From Roseivivax sp. THAF197b (GTDB lineage Bacteria; Pseudomonadota; Alphaproteobacteria; Rhodobacterales; Rhodobacteraceae), in assembly GCF_009363255.1 (NCBI RefSeq), contig NZ_CP045318.1, forward strand, positions 1,340,001 to 1,404,000: 64,000 bases of DNA, read 5' to 3'. The position numbers and the translations under genes were made by a program. This document shows, in pieces, positions 9,184 to 17,983 of this stretch (positions are counted from its first letter, which is position 1; every line of letters begins with the position of its first letter). The notes beneath the pieces were generated by a model. It saw only the letters and a list, made by a program, of their open reading frames with translations. It had not been told where the DNA came from and searched no databases.

Positions 9184-10188
9184 ATGCTGAAACACATCGT
9201 TCTCGCCGGTGCTGTCGCCACTGCGGCCAGTGCCGCCTCCGCGCAAACCGAAATGCCTTTCGCGCTTGATTGGAAGTTCGAAGGCCCCGCCGCGCCTTAT
9301 ACCCATGCGGTCGATGCGGGCCTCTTCGAGGCGCAGGGCCTGTCCGTCAGCATCACCGAAGGGGCCGGATCGCTCGACGCGATCCCGAAGGTCGCCACGG
9401 GCGCCTTCCCGGTGGGCTTTGCCGATATCAACTCGGTGATGCGCTTTCTCGATCAGAACCCCGACGCGCCGGTCATGCCGGTCATGATGGTCTACGACAA
9501 GCCGCCCTTTGCGGTGGTGGGCCGCATCAGCCAAGGCGTGTCCGAGCCAGCTGATCTGGAAGGCCGCACGCTGGGCGCGCCGCCGCCCGATGGCGCCTGG
9601 GCGCAATTCCCGATCTTCGCCGCCGAGAATGACCTCGACGTGGATGCAATCACCGTGGAGCCCGTAGGCTTCCCCACGCGCGAGCCGATGCTGGCGCAGG
9701 GCGAGGTGGACGCCGTGACTGGCTTCTCCTTCTCCTCGACGTTGAACCTGATCCGTCTGGGCGTGCCCGAGGAGGACATCTCGGTCATCCTGATGGCCGA
9801 TTACGGCGTTGACCTCTACGGCAACGCGATCATCGTGAACACCGACTTCGCCGAAGCCAACCCCGAGGCGGTGACCGGCTTCCTGACCGCCATCGCGCAG
9901 GGCTGGCAGCAAGCCATCGACAACCCCGACGCCGCCATCGAGGCGCTGCTGAAGCGCAACCCGGCCGCCGATGCCGATCTCGAAAAGCGTCGTCTGCAAC
10001 TGGCCATCGACGCCAACGTGATGACCGAATACGTGGGCGAGAACGGCATGGGCAATATCGACCCCGAGCGCTTCGCCGCCGCCATCGAGCAGACCAAGAC
10101 CGTCTACGAGTTCCAGAACGAACCCGACGCGGCAAAGTTCTTCGATGACAGCTATCTGCCTGCGGGCGACGTGCTGATGCTCAAGTAA
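9184..10188 (+). CDS. ABC importer substrate-binding protein, NMT1/TauA-SsuA type
   Basis: 334 residues with a signal peptide (MLKHIVLAGAVATAASAASA). The mature protein has the NMT1/THI5-like layout: FALDWKFEGPAAPYTHAVDAG at the start, then a GAGSLDAIPKVATG ligand loop, and EVDAVTGFSFSS in the second lobe. Members bind HMP-type thiamine precursors, aliphatic sulfonates, nitrate or similar small molecules; the ligand here is not evident. No thiamine riboswitch is visible upstream. The ribosome site AGGGGAAA precedes the ATG. First gene of a three-gene operon with ATPase and permease. Confidence 0.88.
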   Translation: MLKHIVLAGAVATAASAASAQTEMPFALDWKFEGPAAPYTHAVDAGLFEAQGLSVSITEGAGSLDAIPKVATGAFPVGFADINSVMRFLDQNPDAPVMPVMMVYDKPPFAVVGRISQGVSEPADLEGRTLGAPPPDGAWAQFPIFAAENDLDVDAITVEPVGFPTREPMLAQGEVDAVTGFSFSSTLNLIRLGVPEEDISVILMADYGVDLYGNAIIVNTDFAEANPEAVTGFLTAIAQGWQQAIDNPDAAIEALLKRNPAADADLEKRRLQLAIDANVMTEYVGENGMGNIDPERFAAAIEQTKTVYEFQNEPDAAKFFDDSYLPAGDVLMLK

Positions 10189-10196
10189 GATCGGGC

Positions 10197-10226
10197 AAGG
10201 TGCCGGGCTTTCGGGTCCGGCATCTT
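10197..10226 (+). other. UUCG-capped hairpin between binding protein and ATPase genes
   Basis: A 13-bp stem including G-U pairs (10197-10209 with 10214-10226) closes on a TTCG tetraloop, 9 bases after the stop of the binding-protein gene. There is no T-tract. Such hairpins in transport operons commonly protect the upstream message and keep binding protein in excess over the membrane parts. Confidence 0.6.
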
Positions 10227-10243
10227 CCAACGCGGCGGGGAAG

Positions 10244-11035
10244 ATGGATAATCTCATAGAAATCAAGGGCGTGCAGCACGCCTACAAGACCAAGGCCGGG
10301 CCGCTCCCCGTCCTTGACGGGCTCGATATCTCCGTGCCCGAGGGCGAGTTCTGCGCCGTGGTTGGCCCGTCGGGCTGCGGGAAATCCACGCTGACGCGGC
10401 TCGTGGCAGGCCTGATGAAGCCCGATGCGGGCGAGGTCTGGCTGCATGGAGAGCGGGTGACCAGCCCGCGCAAGACTGTCGGCATGGCCTTTCAGAACCC
10501 CGTGCTTCTGGAATGGCGCACCATCCTTGAAAACGTCATCCTGCCGCTCGAGATCGTGGCGCCGTCGATGCCGCGCCGCGACCGCGTCGCCCGCGCCGAA
10601 CAATTGCTCGAGATGGTGGGCCTTTCGGGTTTCGAGGAAAAACGCCCCTCGGAGCTCTCGGGCGGGATGCGCCAGCGCGCCTCTCTGTGCCGGGCTATCG
10701 TGCACAAGCCGGACGTGCTGATCATGGACGAGCCCTTCGGCGCGCTCGACAATTTCACCCGCGAGGATCTGTGGCAGACCATGCACGATCTGCGCGAAAA
10801 GGAGCCCTTCACCGCCGTGCTCATCACCCATGATCTGCGCGAGAGCGTCTTTCTCGGCGATCAGGTCGTGGTGCTGTCGGGCCGTCCCGCCCGCACGCAG
10901 TTCATTTTGAACGTGGACCTGCCGCAGGACCGCACCATCGACGTGCTCTATACTCAGAAAGCCGCCGACATGCTTCACACGCTGCGCGATCAGATCAAGA
11001 TCGCCCAGGGCCGCGATCCGGAGGTGGCCGCCTGA
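10244..11035 (+). CDS. ABC importer ATPase, TauB/SsuB/NrtD type
   Basis: 263 residues. Walker A GPSGCGKST near residue 43, Q-loop in AFQNPVLLEWRTI, signature LSGGMRQRASLCRAI, Walker B VLIMDEPFGALD and a switch His in LITHDLRESV. Family features fit the nitrate/sulfonate/taurine class of ATPases. It energises the permease encoded next; the stop and the permease start overlap as TGATG, showing translational coupling. Confidence 0.9.
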   Translation: MDNLIEIKGVQHAYKTKAGPLPVLDGLDISVPEGEFCAVVGPSGCGKSTLTRLVAGLMKPDAGEVWLHGERVTSPRKTVGMAFQNPVLLEWRTILENVILPLEIVAPSMPRRDRVARAEQLLEMVGLSGFEEKRPSELSGGMRQRASLCRAIVHKPDVLIMDEPFGALDNFTREDLWQTMHDLREKEPFTAVLITHDLRESVFLGDQVVVLSGRPARTQFILNVDLPQDRTIDVLYTQKAADMLHTLRDQIKIAQGRDPEVAA

Positions 11036-11799
11036 TGGATATGGTTCGAAAGATCGGCGTGCCCGTCGCCACCATCCTCGCCTTCCTGCTTTTCTGGGAA
11101 GCGCTGGTGCGCATCAACAACTGGCCGAACTACGTCATGGCCTCGCCATCGGACCTGCCCGCCGCCTACGCGCAATTCTGGGAGCTGTTCCTGATCGGGT
11201 CCTGGCAGACGCTCTGGCGAACGGTGGCGGGGCTTGGCCTTGCAGTGCTGTTCGGCCTGCTTCTGGGCATGATCATGGGCTTCAGCCGCATCGCGCGTGA
11301 CGGGCTCTACCCGCTGCTGGTGGGCTTCAACGCGATCCCCAAGGCGACGCTGGTGCCGGTTCTGGCGCTTCTGTTCATCGGCCAGCATGATTTCAACACG
11401 GTGATGATGGCCTTCCTGATCTCGTTCTTTCCCATCGCCGTGTCGGTCGGAATTGGCCTCTCGACGCTGGAGCCGGAATACCGCGACATCCTGCGCTCGC
11501 TCGGTGCGTCACGGTTCACGATCTTCCGCAAGATCGCGCTGCCGAAGACGCTGCCCGAGTTCTTCGGGGCGCTGAAAGTGTCGGTGACGCTGGCCTTCAT
11601 CGGCACCAACCTCGTGGAGATCGTCTCGCCGCACGGGCGGGGCCTTGGTGCGCTGTTCCTGTCGGGACAGACCAACTCCAACTACCCGCTGATGTTCGCG
11701 GTGCTGATCGCGCTCGCGATCCTGGGCATTGCGCTTTATTACGCGGTGGTCGCGCTCGAGAAGACCTTCGCGGGCTGGGCCGAACGGCAATCGACCTGA
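11035..11799 (+). CDS. ABC importer permease, TauC/SsuC type
   Basis: 254 residues with about six membrane segments and the coupling motif for the ATPase around residues 155-185 (EYRDILRSLGASRFTIFRKIALPKTLPEFF region). Start codon overlaps the ATPase stop by one base. It forms the inner-membrane channel of the importer whose binding protein starts at 9184. Substrate unknown. The operon ends here, 16 bases before the convergent gamma-glutamyltransferase gene. Confidence 0.9.
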   Translation: MDMVRKIGVPVATILAFLLFWEALVRINNWPNYVMASPSDLPAAYAQFWELFLIGSWQTLWRTVAGLGLAVLFGLLLGMIMGFSRIARDGLYPLLVGFNAIPKATLVPVLALLFIGQHDFNTVMMAFLISFFPIAVSVGIGLSTLEPEYRDILRSLGASRFTIFRKIALPKTLPEFFGALKVSVTLAFIGTNLVEIVSPHGRGLGALFLSGQTNSNYPLMFAVLIALAILGIALYYAVVALEKTFAGWAERQST

Positions 11800-11815
11800 G
11801 GGCGGGGCGGGGGCC

Positions 11816-13411
11816 TCAGAAGCCCACCGCCTGTCCGTCCTTGCGCGGATCGGAGCCTGCCGCGTAGCTGCCATCCTCGAGCCGCTGGATCAGCTGCGCG
11901 CCCCCGAAGCCGAAGGCCGTATCGGGCGTCTCCACCGTGATCTCGTGACCGAGCTTGGCTAGCGCGTCGCGCGTGGCCTCAGGCATCGCCTCCTCGCAGG
12001 CGACGTTCATGCCCTTAACGAAGCGCCAGCGCGGCGAGTCGACCGCCGATTGCACATCCTGCTCCCATAGTTGGGTGCGCAGGGTCATCTGCACATGGCC
12101 CTGGGCCTGCATCGGGCCGCCCATAACGCCGAAGCTCATGGCAGGCTGGCCGTTCTTCATCAGGAAGCCCGGAATGATCGTATGGAACGGCTTCTTGCGG
12201 GGGGCGACCTCGTTCGGGTGGCCTTTTTCCAGCGTGAAGCCCGCGCCGCGGTTCTGCAGGCTGATCCCGGTACCGGGCACCACCACGCCCGATCCGAAGC
12301 CCGAGTAATTCGACTGGATGAAGGACACCATCATGCCCGAGGCATCGGCGGTGGTCAGGTAGACCGTGCCGCCCGCCTGCGGTTCGCCGGGGCCGTAATC
12401 CTGCGCGCGGTCGGTGCTGATGAGCTTGGCGCGCTTGGCGAGGTAACCCGGATCGATCAGATCCTCCACGCGGGGGGCGGTCATGTAGGGGCGGTCGGCG
12501 ACATAGGCGTAAAGATCCGCAAAGGCCAGCTTCACCGCTTCGATCTGCAGATGCAGCGCCTGTGGATCGTCGGGGCCGAGATCGCGCACGCCGGTATGGG
12601 CGAGCATTCCAAGGGCCATCAACGCGGCAATGCCCTGACCGTTGGGCGGGATCTCGTGCAGGCTCAGATCGTCGAAATCAGACGAGATCGTGCCGCACCA
12701 TTCGGGGCGATGCTCCGCCAGATCCGCCATGGACAGAGCCGCGCCGTGCTTGCGCGCATCGGCGATGATCTTCTCGGCCAGCGCGCCTTCGTAGAAGGCC
12801 CGTCCGTTGGTTTCGGCAATCGCGGCGAGGCTTTGCGCCTGTGCCGGATTGCGGAAGCGCGTACCGGCCCTGGGTGCGGCCCCGCCGGGCATGAAGGCTT
12901 CCGCGAAACCGGGCTGGTCCGACAGCATCTCCGCGCCGCGCTCCCACAAGGCGCCGATGATGGGGGAGACGATGAAACCGCCCTCGGCATAGGCCGTGGC
13001 AGGCGCCAGCAGCGTGGGCAGGTCGAAGCGGGCATATTTCTCGGCCAACTCGGCCCAGGCGGCAATTGCGCCCGGCACGGTCACGCTTTCCCAGCCACGG
13101 AAGGGGATCTCGGATTGGCCCGCGAAGCGCTCGGGCGTCCAGGCCGCAGGGGCCGCGCCCGAGGAGTTGAGCCCGTGCAATTCCTTGCCATCCCACAGGA
13201 TGCAGAACGCATCGGAGCCAAGCCCGTTGCCCGTGGGCTCGACCACTGTCAGCGTGGCGGCGGCGGCGATAGCCGCATCGACGGCATTGCCCCCCTTCGC
13301 CAGCATCGACAGGCCTGCCTGCGCGGCCAGCGGGTGCGACGTGGAGACCACGTTCTGCGCAAGGATCGGGGAGCGGCGGGAAGCGTAGAGGGCATCATGG
13401 CGCAAATGCAT
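11816..13411 (-). CDS. ggt: Gamma-glutamyltransferase family protein, cytosolic
   Basis: 531 residues, Ntn-hydrolase family in which the precursor cleaves itself before a catalytic Thr. The likely nucleophile is the Thr of GGTVYLTTAD near residue 349, aligned with the family's TTHYSVVD. The N-terminus (VVSTSHPLAAQAG, GGNAVDAAIAA, VEPTGNGLGSDAF) and C-terminus (GPMQAQGHVQ) are typical. Unlike the classical periplasmic enzymes it has no signal peptide. Its start overlaps the stop of the TctA-like gene (TGATG), so it is the last gene of the transporter operon. That suggests the imported compound is a gamma-glutamyl or amide compound cleaved in the cytosol; this is inference. Confidence 0.88.
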   Translation of the reverse strand: MHLRHDALYASRRSPILAQNVVSTSHPLAAQAGLSMLAKGGNAVDAAIAAAATLTVVEPTGNGLGSDAFCILWDGKELHGLNSSGAAPAAWTPERFAGQSEIPFRGWESVTVPGAIAAWAELAEKYARFDLPTLLAPATAYAEGGFIVSPIIGALWERGAEMLSDQPGFAEAFMPGGAAPRAGTRFRNPAQAQSLAAIAETNGRAFYEGALAEKIIADARKHGAALSMADLAEHRPEWCGTISSDFDDLSLHEIPPNGQGIAALMALGMLAHTGVRDLGPDDPQALHLQIEAVKLAFADLYAYVADRPYMTAPRVEDLIDPGYLAKRAKLISTDRAQDYGPGEPQAGGTVYLTTADASGMMVSFIQSNYSGFGSGVVVPGTGISLQNRGAGFTLEKGHPNEVAPRKKPFHTIIPGFLMKNGQPAMSFGVMGGPMQAQGHVQMTLRTQLWEQDVQSAVDSPRWRFVKGMNVACEEAMPEATRDALAKLGHEITVETPDTAFGFGGAQLIQRLEDGSYAAGSDPRKDGQAVGF

Positions 13412-14925
13412 CAGGAAGCGTCCTTCGTGTCATTGTTGCAGGAACGGCGCGATTTCACGATGCCGCGGATCGCCCAGGCCACGGAAAGGATTGCCGCCAC
13501 GAGGAACAGCAGGCTGACGGGACGGGTCACGAAGAGCGACCAGTCATTGTCCGTCATCAGCGCGCGGCGCAGGTTCGTCTCGGCGATGGGGCCCAGGATC
13601 ACGCCCAGCACCAGGGGCGCCAGCGGATAGTCCAGCGCCTTCAGCGCATAGCCGAAGAGGCCGATGGCGCCCAGAAGGTAGAGGTCCGTGACCCGGTTGT
13701 TCAGCGCGAAGGAGCCCACGACGCAGCAGACCAGAACCACCGGCACGACAACCCATTTCGGCACCTCCGCCACCCGCAGGAAAGCGCGCATCGACAGGAC
13801 GCAGACCACCAGCATCATCAGGCTGGAGACGGCCATCGCAAGGAACATGCCGTAAACCAGATCGGCATTGTCCATGATCAGGCGCGGACCGACCGAGATA
13901 CCATGCACCATGAGCGAGGCCATCAGGATCGCGTCGACCGCGGAGCCGGGGATGCCGAGCGCGATCAGCGGGATAAGCCCGCCGCCCGCGGTCGCGGAAT
14001 TCCCCGCCTCCGAGGCCACGACCCCGTCGGTGATGCCGGTGCCGAACTTCTCGGGCGTCTTGGAGCTGCGCTTGGCCTGGTCATAGGCCACGAGATTGGC
14101 GATGGAGCCGCCCGCACCCGGCAGCGCGCCGATGGCCACGCCCACGATGGAGGACCGGATCAGGTTCACCGGGCGCATCAGCACTTCGCGCATCACCGCC
14201 CATGTCTTGAAGTCGATCTCGCCCTCGACGAGCTTTTCGCCGGTCTTGATGGCCTTGGCATCCTCCACCTCGGAGGCAAGCTGCGAGATCGCGAAAATGC
14301 CGATCAGCACGATCAGGAAGGGCAGGCCCGCCGCCAAGAGCTCGAACCCCATGTCGAAGCGCGGGCGACCCAGGATCGGGTCGGTGCCGATGGTGGCGAT
14401 GGCGAGGCCGATGAGGGCCGCGATCAGGCCGCGTTGCAGCGAATGGCCCACAAGCGAGGCCACGATGGTCAGCGCGAAGACAATGAGCGAGAAATATTCC
14501 CAAGGGCCAAGCTTCACCGCGAAGATCGCAAGCGGCGGTGCCGCGACGATCAGCACGGCGGTCGAAATGAGCGTGCCGAAGAATGACGCCCAGACCCCGA
14601 TGGATAGCGCGCGCCCGGGCTCGCCCTTGCGCGACATCGGGAAGGCGTCGAAGGTCGTGGCAACCGAAGAGGGCGTGCCCGGAATCCCCAGAAGGGCCGC
14701 GGAAATCAGACCGCCGGTATAGCCGCCCACATAGACCGACAGCATCACCGCGATGCCCTGCAAGGGCTCCATCGTGAAGGTCAGGGGCAGGGTCAGGACG
14801 ATCGCCATGGTCACCGTGAAGCCGGGGATCGCAGCGGCGATGATGCCCGCGATGGAGCCTGCCAGCATCATCAGAAGCGTGACGGGCGAAAGCACCTCGG
14901 AGGCGCCGAGAAGAAACGCATCCAT
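13411..14925 (-). CDS. Tripartite tricarboxylate transporter large permease, TctA family
   Basis: 504 residues with about 11-12 membrane segments. Family features: LLMMLAGSIAGIIAAAIPGF near the start, GIPGTPSSVATTFD, and in the second half ALGIPGSAVDAILMASLMVHG, the two Gly-Pro re-entrant regions of TctA. It carries substrate released from the periplasmic receptor, driven by an ion gradient. It lies 3 bases after the tctB-like gene and its stop overlaps the ggt start. Confidence 0.93.
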   Translation of the reverse strand: MDAFLLGASEVLSPVTLLMMLAGSIAGIIAAAIPGFTVTMAIVLTLPLTFTMEPLQGIAVMLSVYVGGYTGGLISAALLGIPGTPSSVATTFDAFPMSRKGEPGRALSIGVWASFFGTLISTAVLIVAAPPLAIFAVKLGPWEYFSLIVFALTIVASLVGHSLQRGLIAALIGLAIATIGTDPILGRPRFDMGFELLAAGLPFLIVLIGIFAISQLASEVEDAKAIKTGEKLVEGEIDFKTWAVMREVLMRPVNLIRSSIVGVAIGALPGAGGSIANLVAYDQAKRSSKTPEKFGTGITDGVVASEAGNSATAGGGLIPLIALGIPGSAVDAILMASLMVHGISVGPRLIMDNADLVYGMFLAMAVSSLMMLVVCVLSMRAFLRVAEVPKWVVVPVVLVCCVVGSFALNNRVTDLYLLGAIGLFGYALKALDYPLAPLVLGVILGPIAETNLRRALMTDNDWSLFVTRPVSLLFLVAAILSVAWAIRGIVKSRRSCNNDTKDAS

Positions 14926-14928
14926 GGA

Positions 14929-15438
14929 TCAGCTCCCGCGCGGAAGGAAGACGTTGAACACCTCGGCGAAGAGCCAGTTCAAGCCGAAGGAGAAGAGGAT
15001 CGACAGGGCGACGGCCAGCGCGATGGCCGTGCGGGTCTTGGGCGACAGAACGATCTGCAGCACCAGTAGAAAGCCCAGCGTCGCAATAGGATAGCCGATG
15101 ACCGGCATCGCCGCGAGATACACCGCCAAGCAGCCGAAGACCGCGAAGACGAGGCGGCGTTCCACGGCCCAGCCCGTGATGCGGGCGGCAAAGCGGCCAT
15201 AGGCGGAGCCGGGCAGGCTGCGGACCGACCCCACGATGGCGATGAGCAGGAGCAGCATCAGAACGCCGTGCACCAGCATCGGGAAGGCGCCCGCACCCAG
15301 CACCTCGAAACGGGATGTGGGGATCACGCGGGCTTCGAGGAACAATCCGGCCGAGACCGCCAGCAGCGCGACATAGGAGAGAAGGCGGGCAACCTCGCCC
15401 GCCTCCTCCGCGTCATATGGGGTGGCCTCTTGGCTCAC
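14929..15438 (-). CDS. Tripartite tricarboxylate transporter small permease, TctB family
   Basis: 169 residues with four hydrophobic membrane segments (about 17-35, 55-75, 100-120 and 135-155), the usual architecture for TctB. Sequence between segments is poorly conserved in this family, so the call rests on topology and its place between receptor and TctA genes. Overlaps the receptor stop by four bases (ATGA). Confidence 0.85.
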   Translation of the reverse strand: MSQEATPYDAEEAGEVARLLSYVALLAVSAGLFLEARVIPTSRFEVLGAGAFPMLVHGVLMLLLLIAIVGSVRSLPGSAYGRFAARITGWAVERRLVFAVFGCLAVYLAAMPVIGYPIATLGFLLVLQIVLSPKTRTAIALAVALSILFSFGLNWLFAEVFNVFLPRGS

Positions 15439-16385
15439 GGTGCGATGACCTCTGCCAGGCGGTTAACCGTGTCCGAAAGGTTCGAGAGGTAGGTGGTGTA
15501 CTCCTCGCGGCCCCGGAAGGCGACGGTCGCCCCGGCGTTGTTGATCTGCTCGATGAAGGTTTCGTCCTGCGACAGCTCCATCAGGGCCTGTTCCAGCGTG
15601 GCCTGAGCCTCTTCGGGCGCGCCTGCGGGCATCACGATGCCACGGGTGACCGAAAGGTCGAGATCCGAACCGAGTTCCATGAAGGTGGGCACGTCCGGGG
15701 TCTGCTCCATCCGCTCGGTGGCGCCGGTGGCGAGAAAGACCAGATCGCCGTTCTCGACGAATTGCAGCGACGAAGAGATGTCACCGATGGCGAGATCGAG
15801 ATTGCCGCCCACAAGCGCGCGGATCCGCTCGCCCGTGCCTTCATAGCCCACATAGCGCCAGTCGAGGTCATAGGCCTCGGCGATCATGGCCGCGTGCACA
15901 TGGGGCACGCCGCCCAGCGTGACGCCGATGGTCAGTTCGCCGGGATTGGCCTCGGCATATTCGATCAGGCCCTCGAACGTGTCGAAGGGCTGATCGGAGG
16001 CCGCCACGAGGTATTGCGGCGAGGCGGTCATCAGCGCGATGGGATCGAAATCGTCCCATTTCAGCTCGGTCAGGCCGGTCGCAGTCGCGGCCAGAAGGCC
16101 CTCATGCACCTGGGAGATCGTGTAGCCGTCGGCATCGCGGCGCGAGGCTTCGGTCAGGCCCACGGTGCCGCCGACGCCGGGCATGTTGATCACGGGCATC
16201 TCCGCGCCGAGATAGGGCGAGACGTTGTTGGCCACGATGCGCATCAGCGTGTCGCTGCCGCCACCGGGCGACCAAGGCACGATGAACTCGACGGGACGGT
16301 CGGGGTAATCCTGCGCGAGGGCAGGCTGGGCCAGCGTGGCGGCGGCCAGGCCGATGCCTGCGGCGATCCGTGTGAGGACAGTCAT
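15435..16385 (-). CDS. Tripartite tricarboxylate transporter receptor, TctC/Bug family
   Basis: 316 residues with a signal peptide (MTVLTRIAAGIGLAAATLAQPALA). Bug-family marks are present: DYPDRPVEFIVPWSPGGGSDTLMR with the PGG loop at the ligand site, NMPGVGGTVGLTEA, and AGAPEEAQATLEQAL near the C-terminus. It captures a carboxylate-type ligand in the periplasm and passes it to TctAB. Head of the tctCBA-ggt operon and divergent from a LysR gene, with candidate operator repeats between. Confidence 0.92.
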   Translation of the reverse strand: MTVLTRIAAGIGLAAATLAQPALAQDYPDRPVEFIVPWSPGGGSDTLMRIVANNVSPYLGAEMPVINMPGVGGTVGLTEASRRDADGYTISQVHEGLLAATATGLTELKWDDFDPIALMTASPQYLVAASDQPFDTFEGLIEYAEANPGELTIGVTLGGVPHVHAAMIAEAYDLDWRYVGYEGTGERIRALVGGNLDLAIGDISSSLQFVENGDLVFLATGATERMEQTPDVPTFMELGSDLDLSVTRGIVMPAGAPEEAQATLEQALMELSQDETFIEQINNAGATVAFRGREEYTTYLSNLSDTVNRLAEVIAP

Positions 16386-16445
16386 TCGGGAACTCCCTGT
16401 TCTGAGCGAATCTCCGGCACTGCGCCGGGACGCCTCACGGCTATG

Positions 16446-16504
16446 GCGTAAGAAAACCTTATGAAAGCGAATTGTTCTTGGGATTTTCGTAAGAGATGCT
16501 TAAG
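16446..16504. promoter_or_regulatory. LysR-type operator repeats between tctC-like gene and LysR gene
   Basis: CTTATGAAA (16458-16466) and TTTCGTAAG (16485-16493) form an inverted repeat with one mismatch; further half-sites CGTAAGAAAA (start near 16447) and CTTAAG (16499-16504) flank it. The cluster fills the 127-base divergent region and ends 9 bases before the LysR start. Spaced half-sites of this kind fit a LysR tetramer covering recognition and activation sites. Confidence 0.5.
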
Positions 16505-16512
16505 AAGCGGGA

Positions 16513-17400
16513 ATGGATATCCGCCAGCTCGAAACCCTGATCGCCGTCGCGGACACCGGCAGCTTCGCCGCAGCGGCGCGGCTGGTGAACCTGACATCCT
16601 CCGCTGTTAGTCAACAAATTCAATCACTTGAGTCCGAAATGGGCGTGCAGCTTTTCGACCGGTCGAAGCGCCCGCCAAGGCTCAATGGCAAGGGGGAGGA
16701 CTTCCTCCGAACCGCCCGCAATGTCGTGCAGACCATGACCGAGGCGCGGGTCGCCTTGTCGGGCGGGCGGACCTCGGGTGTGCTTAAATTCGGGGCAATT
16801 CGCACCGTGTCGACGCGCTTCATGCCGCAGGCCTTCGCTGAAATGCGTCGCGTCTATCCCGATCTCGCCTTCAATCTGTCGGTGGGGCTGTCGGAAAAAC
16901 TGATGTCCGATGTCGGGGCAGGGCGGCTGGACGCGGCCCTCGTGGCCGAACATGTGGGCGTCCCGTCGAGCCTCGCCTGGCACCCGGTGATCGAGGAGCC
17001 GCTCGTGCTGGTCGCCCCACCCGGCACTGCGGACGAGACCGAAACGGAGCTGATGCGGCGGCTGCCCTTCATCCGCTACGAGACCGATGTGCCGCTGGCG
17101 CGCCAGATCACGACGGAGCTGTCGCGGCTTGCCATCGCGCCTCGCGAAGTTGCGGTCGCCAACACGATGCCCGCCGTGGTCGGGCTGGTGGAGGCGGGCC
17201 TGGGCTTCGCGGTCGTGCCCCGGATCGCCTATCTCGATGCCCGTTCGGAGCGGCTGGTCTGTCGACCTTTCGGGCGCGGCCAGATCTCGCGGCGGTTGGG
17301 GCTGGTGCATCGGCAGAACTCCACAAGGTCGAAGACGCTGGCCACCTTGCGCGGCATCCTGTCCGATCAGGGCGGGGCCTTGTCGGACGACGCGGCCTGA
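16513..17400 (+). CDS. LysR-family regulator, likely of the tct-ggt operon
   Basis: 295 residues. N-terminal helix-turn-helix (MDIRQLETLIAVADTGSFAA, LVNLTSSAVSQQIQSLE, LFDRSKRPPRL) and a C-terminal effector domain. Divergent from the TctC-like receptor gene, so it most likely activates the transporter operon in response to the transported compound or a derivative. Nothing unusual in length or domain order. Confidence 0.88.
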   Translation: MDIRQLETLIAVADTGSFAAAARLVNLTSSAVSQQIQSLESEMGVQLFDRSKRPPRLNGKGEDFLRTARNVVQTMTEARVALSGGRTSGVLKFGAIRTVSTRFMPQAFAEMRRVYPDLAFNLSVGLSEKLMSDVGAGRLDAALVAEHVGVPSSLAWHPVIEEPLVLVAPPGTADETETELMRRLPFIRYETDVPLARQITTELSRLAIAPREVAVANTMPAVVGLVEAGLGFAVVPRIAYLDARSERLVCRPFGRGQISRRLGLVHRQNSTRSKTLATLRGILSDQGGALSDDAA

Positions 17401-17472
17401 GGGGCGCGCGATTGCGCTTTGTGTGCTGGCACGGGTCCTTTATCCTCGCGTTGGACACTGATCGGAGGATGC

Positions 17473-17892
17473 ATGGAGTCCATGACCGTGGCGACCATCT
17501 CTCACCGCTTGCGTCAGGGGGCGGTCATTGTGCTTGCATGTGCATGCCTTGGCCCTGGAGACGTGTCGGCCGAGACGACGGCCGCGCGGGCCACGTCAGG
17601 CGATTTCGATGCGGAAGGCCCGATCGATTGCGTGCAACGGGATGGGTTGCCCATGGGACGCTGCATCGCCCGCGTGGCGCGGGCGCCGGGCGGAGAGGCG
17701 ACCATCGTCATCACCTTCGAGAACAGTTTCACGCGCACCTTGTTCTTCGAAGACAGCGCGTTCTTGCGGGCCAATACGACCATGTCGGGTGTGGGCACGG
17801 ATACCGATTGGCGCATCGAAGAGGGTCTGCACAACATCCGTGTCGACGATCAGCGCTTTGTCCTGCCGGATGTGCTCATCTTCGGCGAGTGA
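17473..17892 (+). CDS. Secreted protein of unknown function
   Basis: 139 residues from the ATG at 17473, four bases after GGAGG; an alternative start is 17482. The N-terminus is a signal peptide with cleavage expected near VSA-ETT. The mature part has two cysteines (IDCVQRDG, MGRCIARV) that could form a disulfide, a strand-rich stretch TIVITFENSFTRTLFFED and ends LPDVLIFGE. I cannot name the family. It stands alone between a LysR gene and the convergent sugar dehydrogenase gene; a hairpin terminator separates it from the latter. Confidence 0.72.
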   Translation: MESMTVATISHRLRQGAVIVLACACLGPGDVSAETTAARATSGDFDAEGPIDCVQRDGLPMGRCIARVARAPGGEATIVITFENSFTRTLFFEDSAFLRANTTMSGVGTDTDWRIEEGLHNIRVDDQRFVLPDVLIFGE

Positions 17893-17939
17893 CGGCACGG
17901 TCCGGAACAGGCCGAGGGGTACACGCAAGCGAAAACGAC

Positions 17940-17961
17940 TGCGCCGCCCGAAGGCGGCGCA
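17940..17961. terminator. Hairpin terminator between convergent genes
   Basis: TGCGCCGCC-CGAA-GGCGGCGCA is a perfect 9-bp stem with a tetraloop. On the minus strand it is followed by GTCGTTTTC, so it best serves the dehydrogenase gene ending at 17984, and it may also stop transcripts of the gene ending at 17892. Confidence 0.65.
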
Positions 17962-17983
17962 TCCGATGTTTCTGGCGAGGCGA

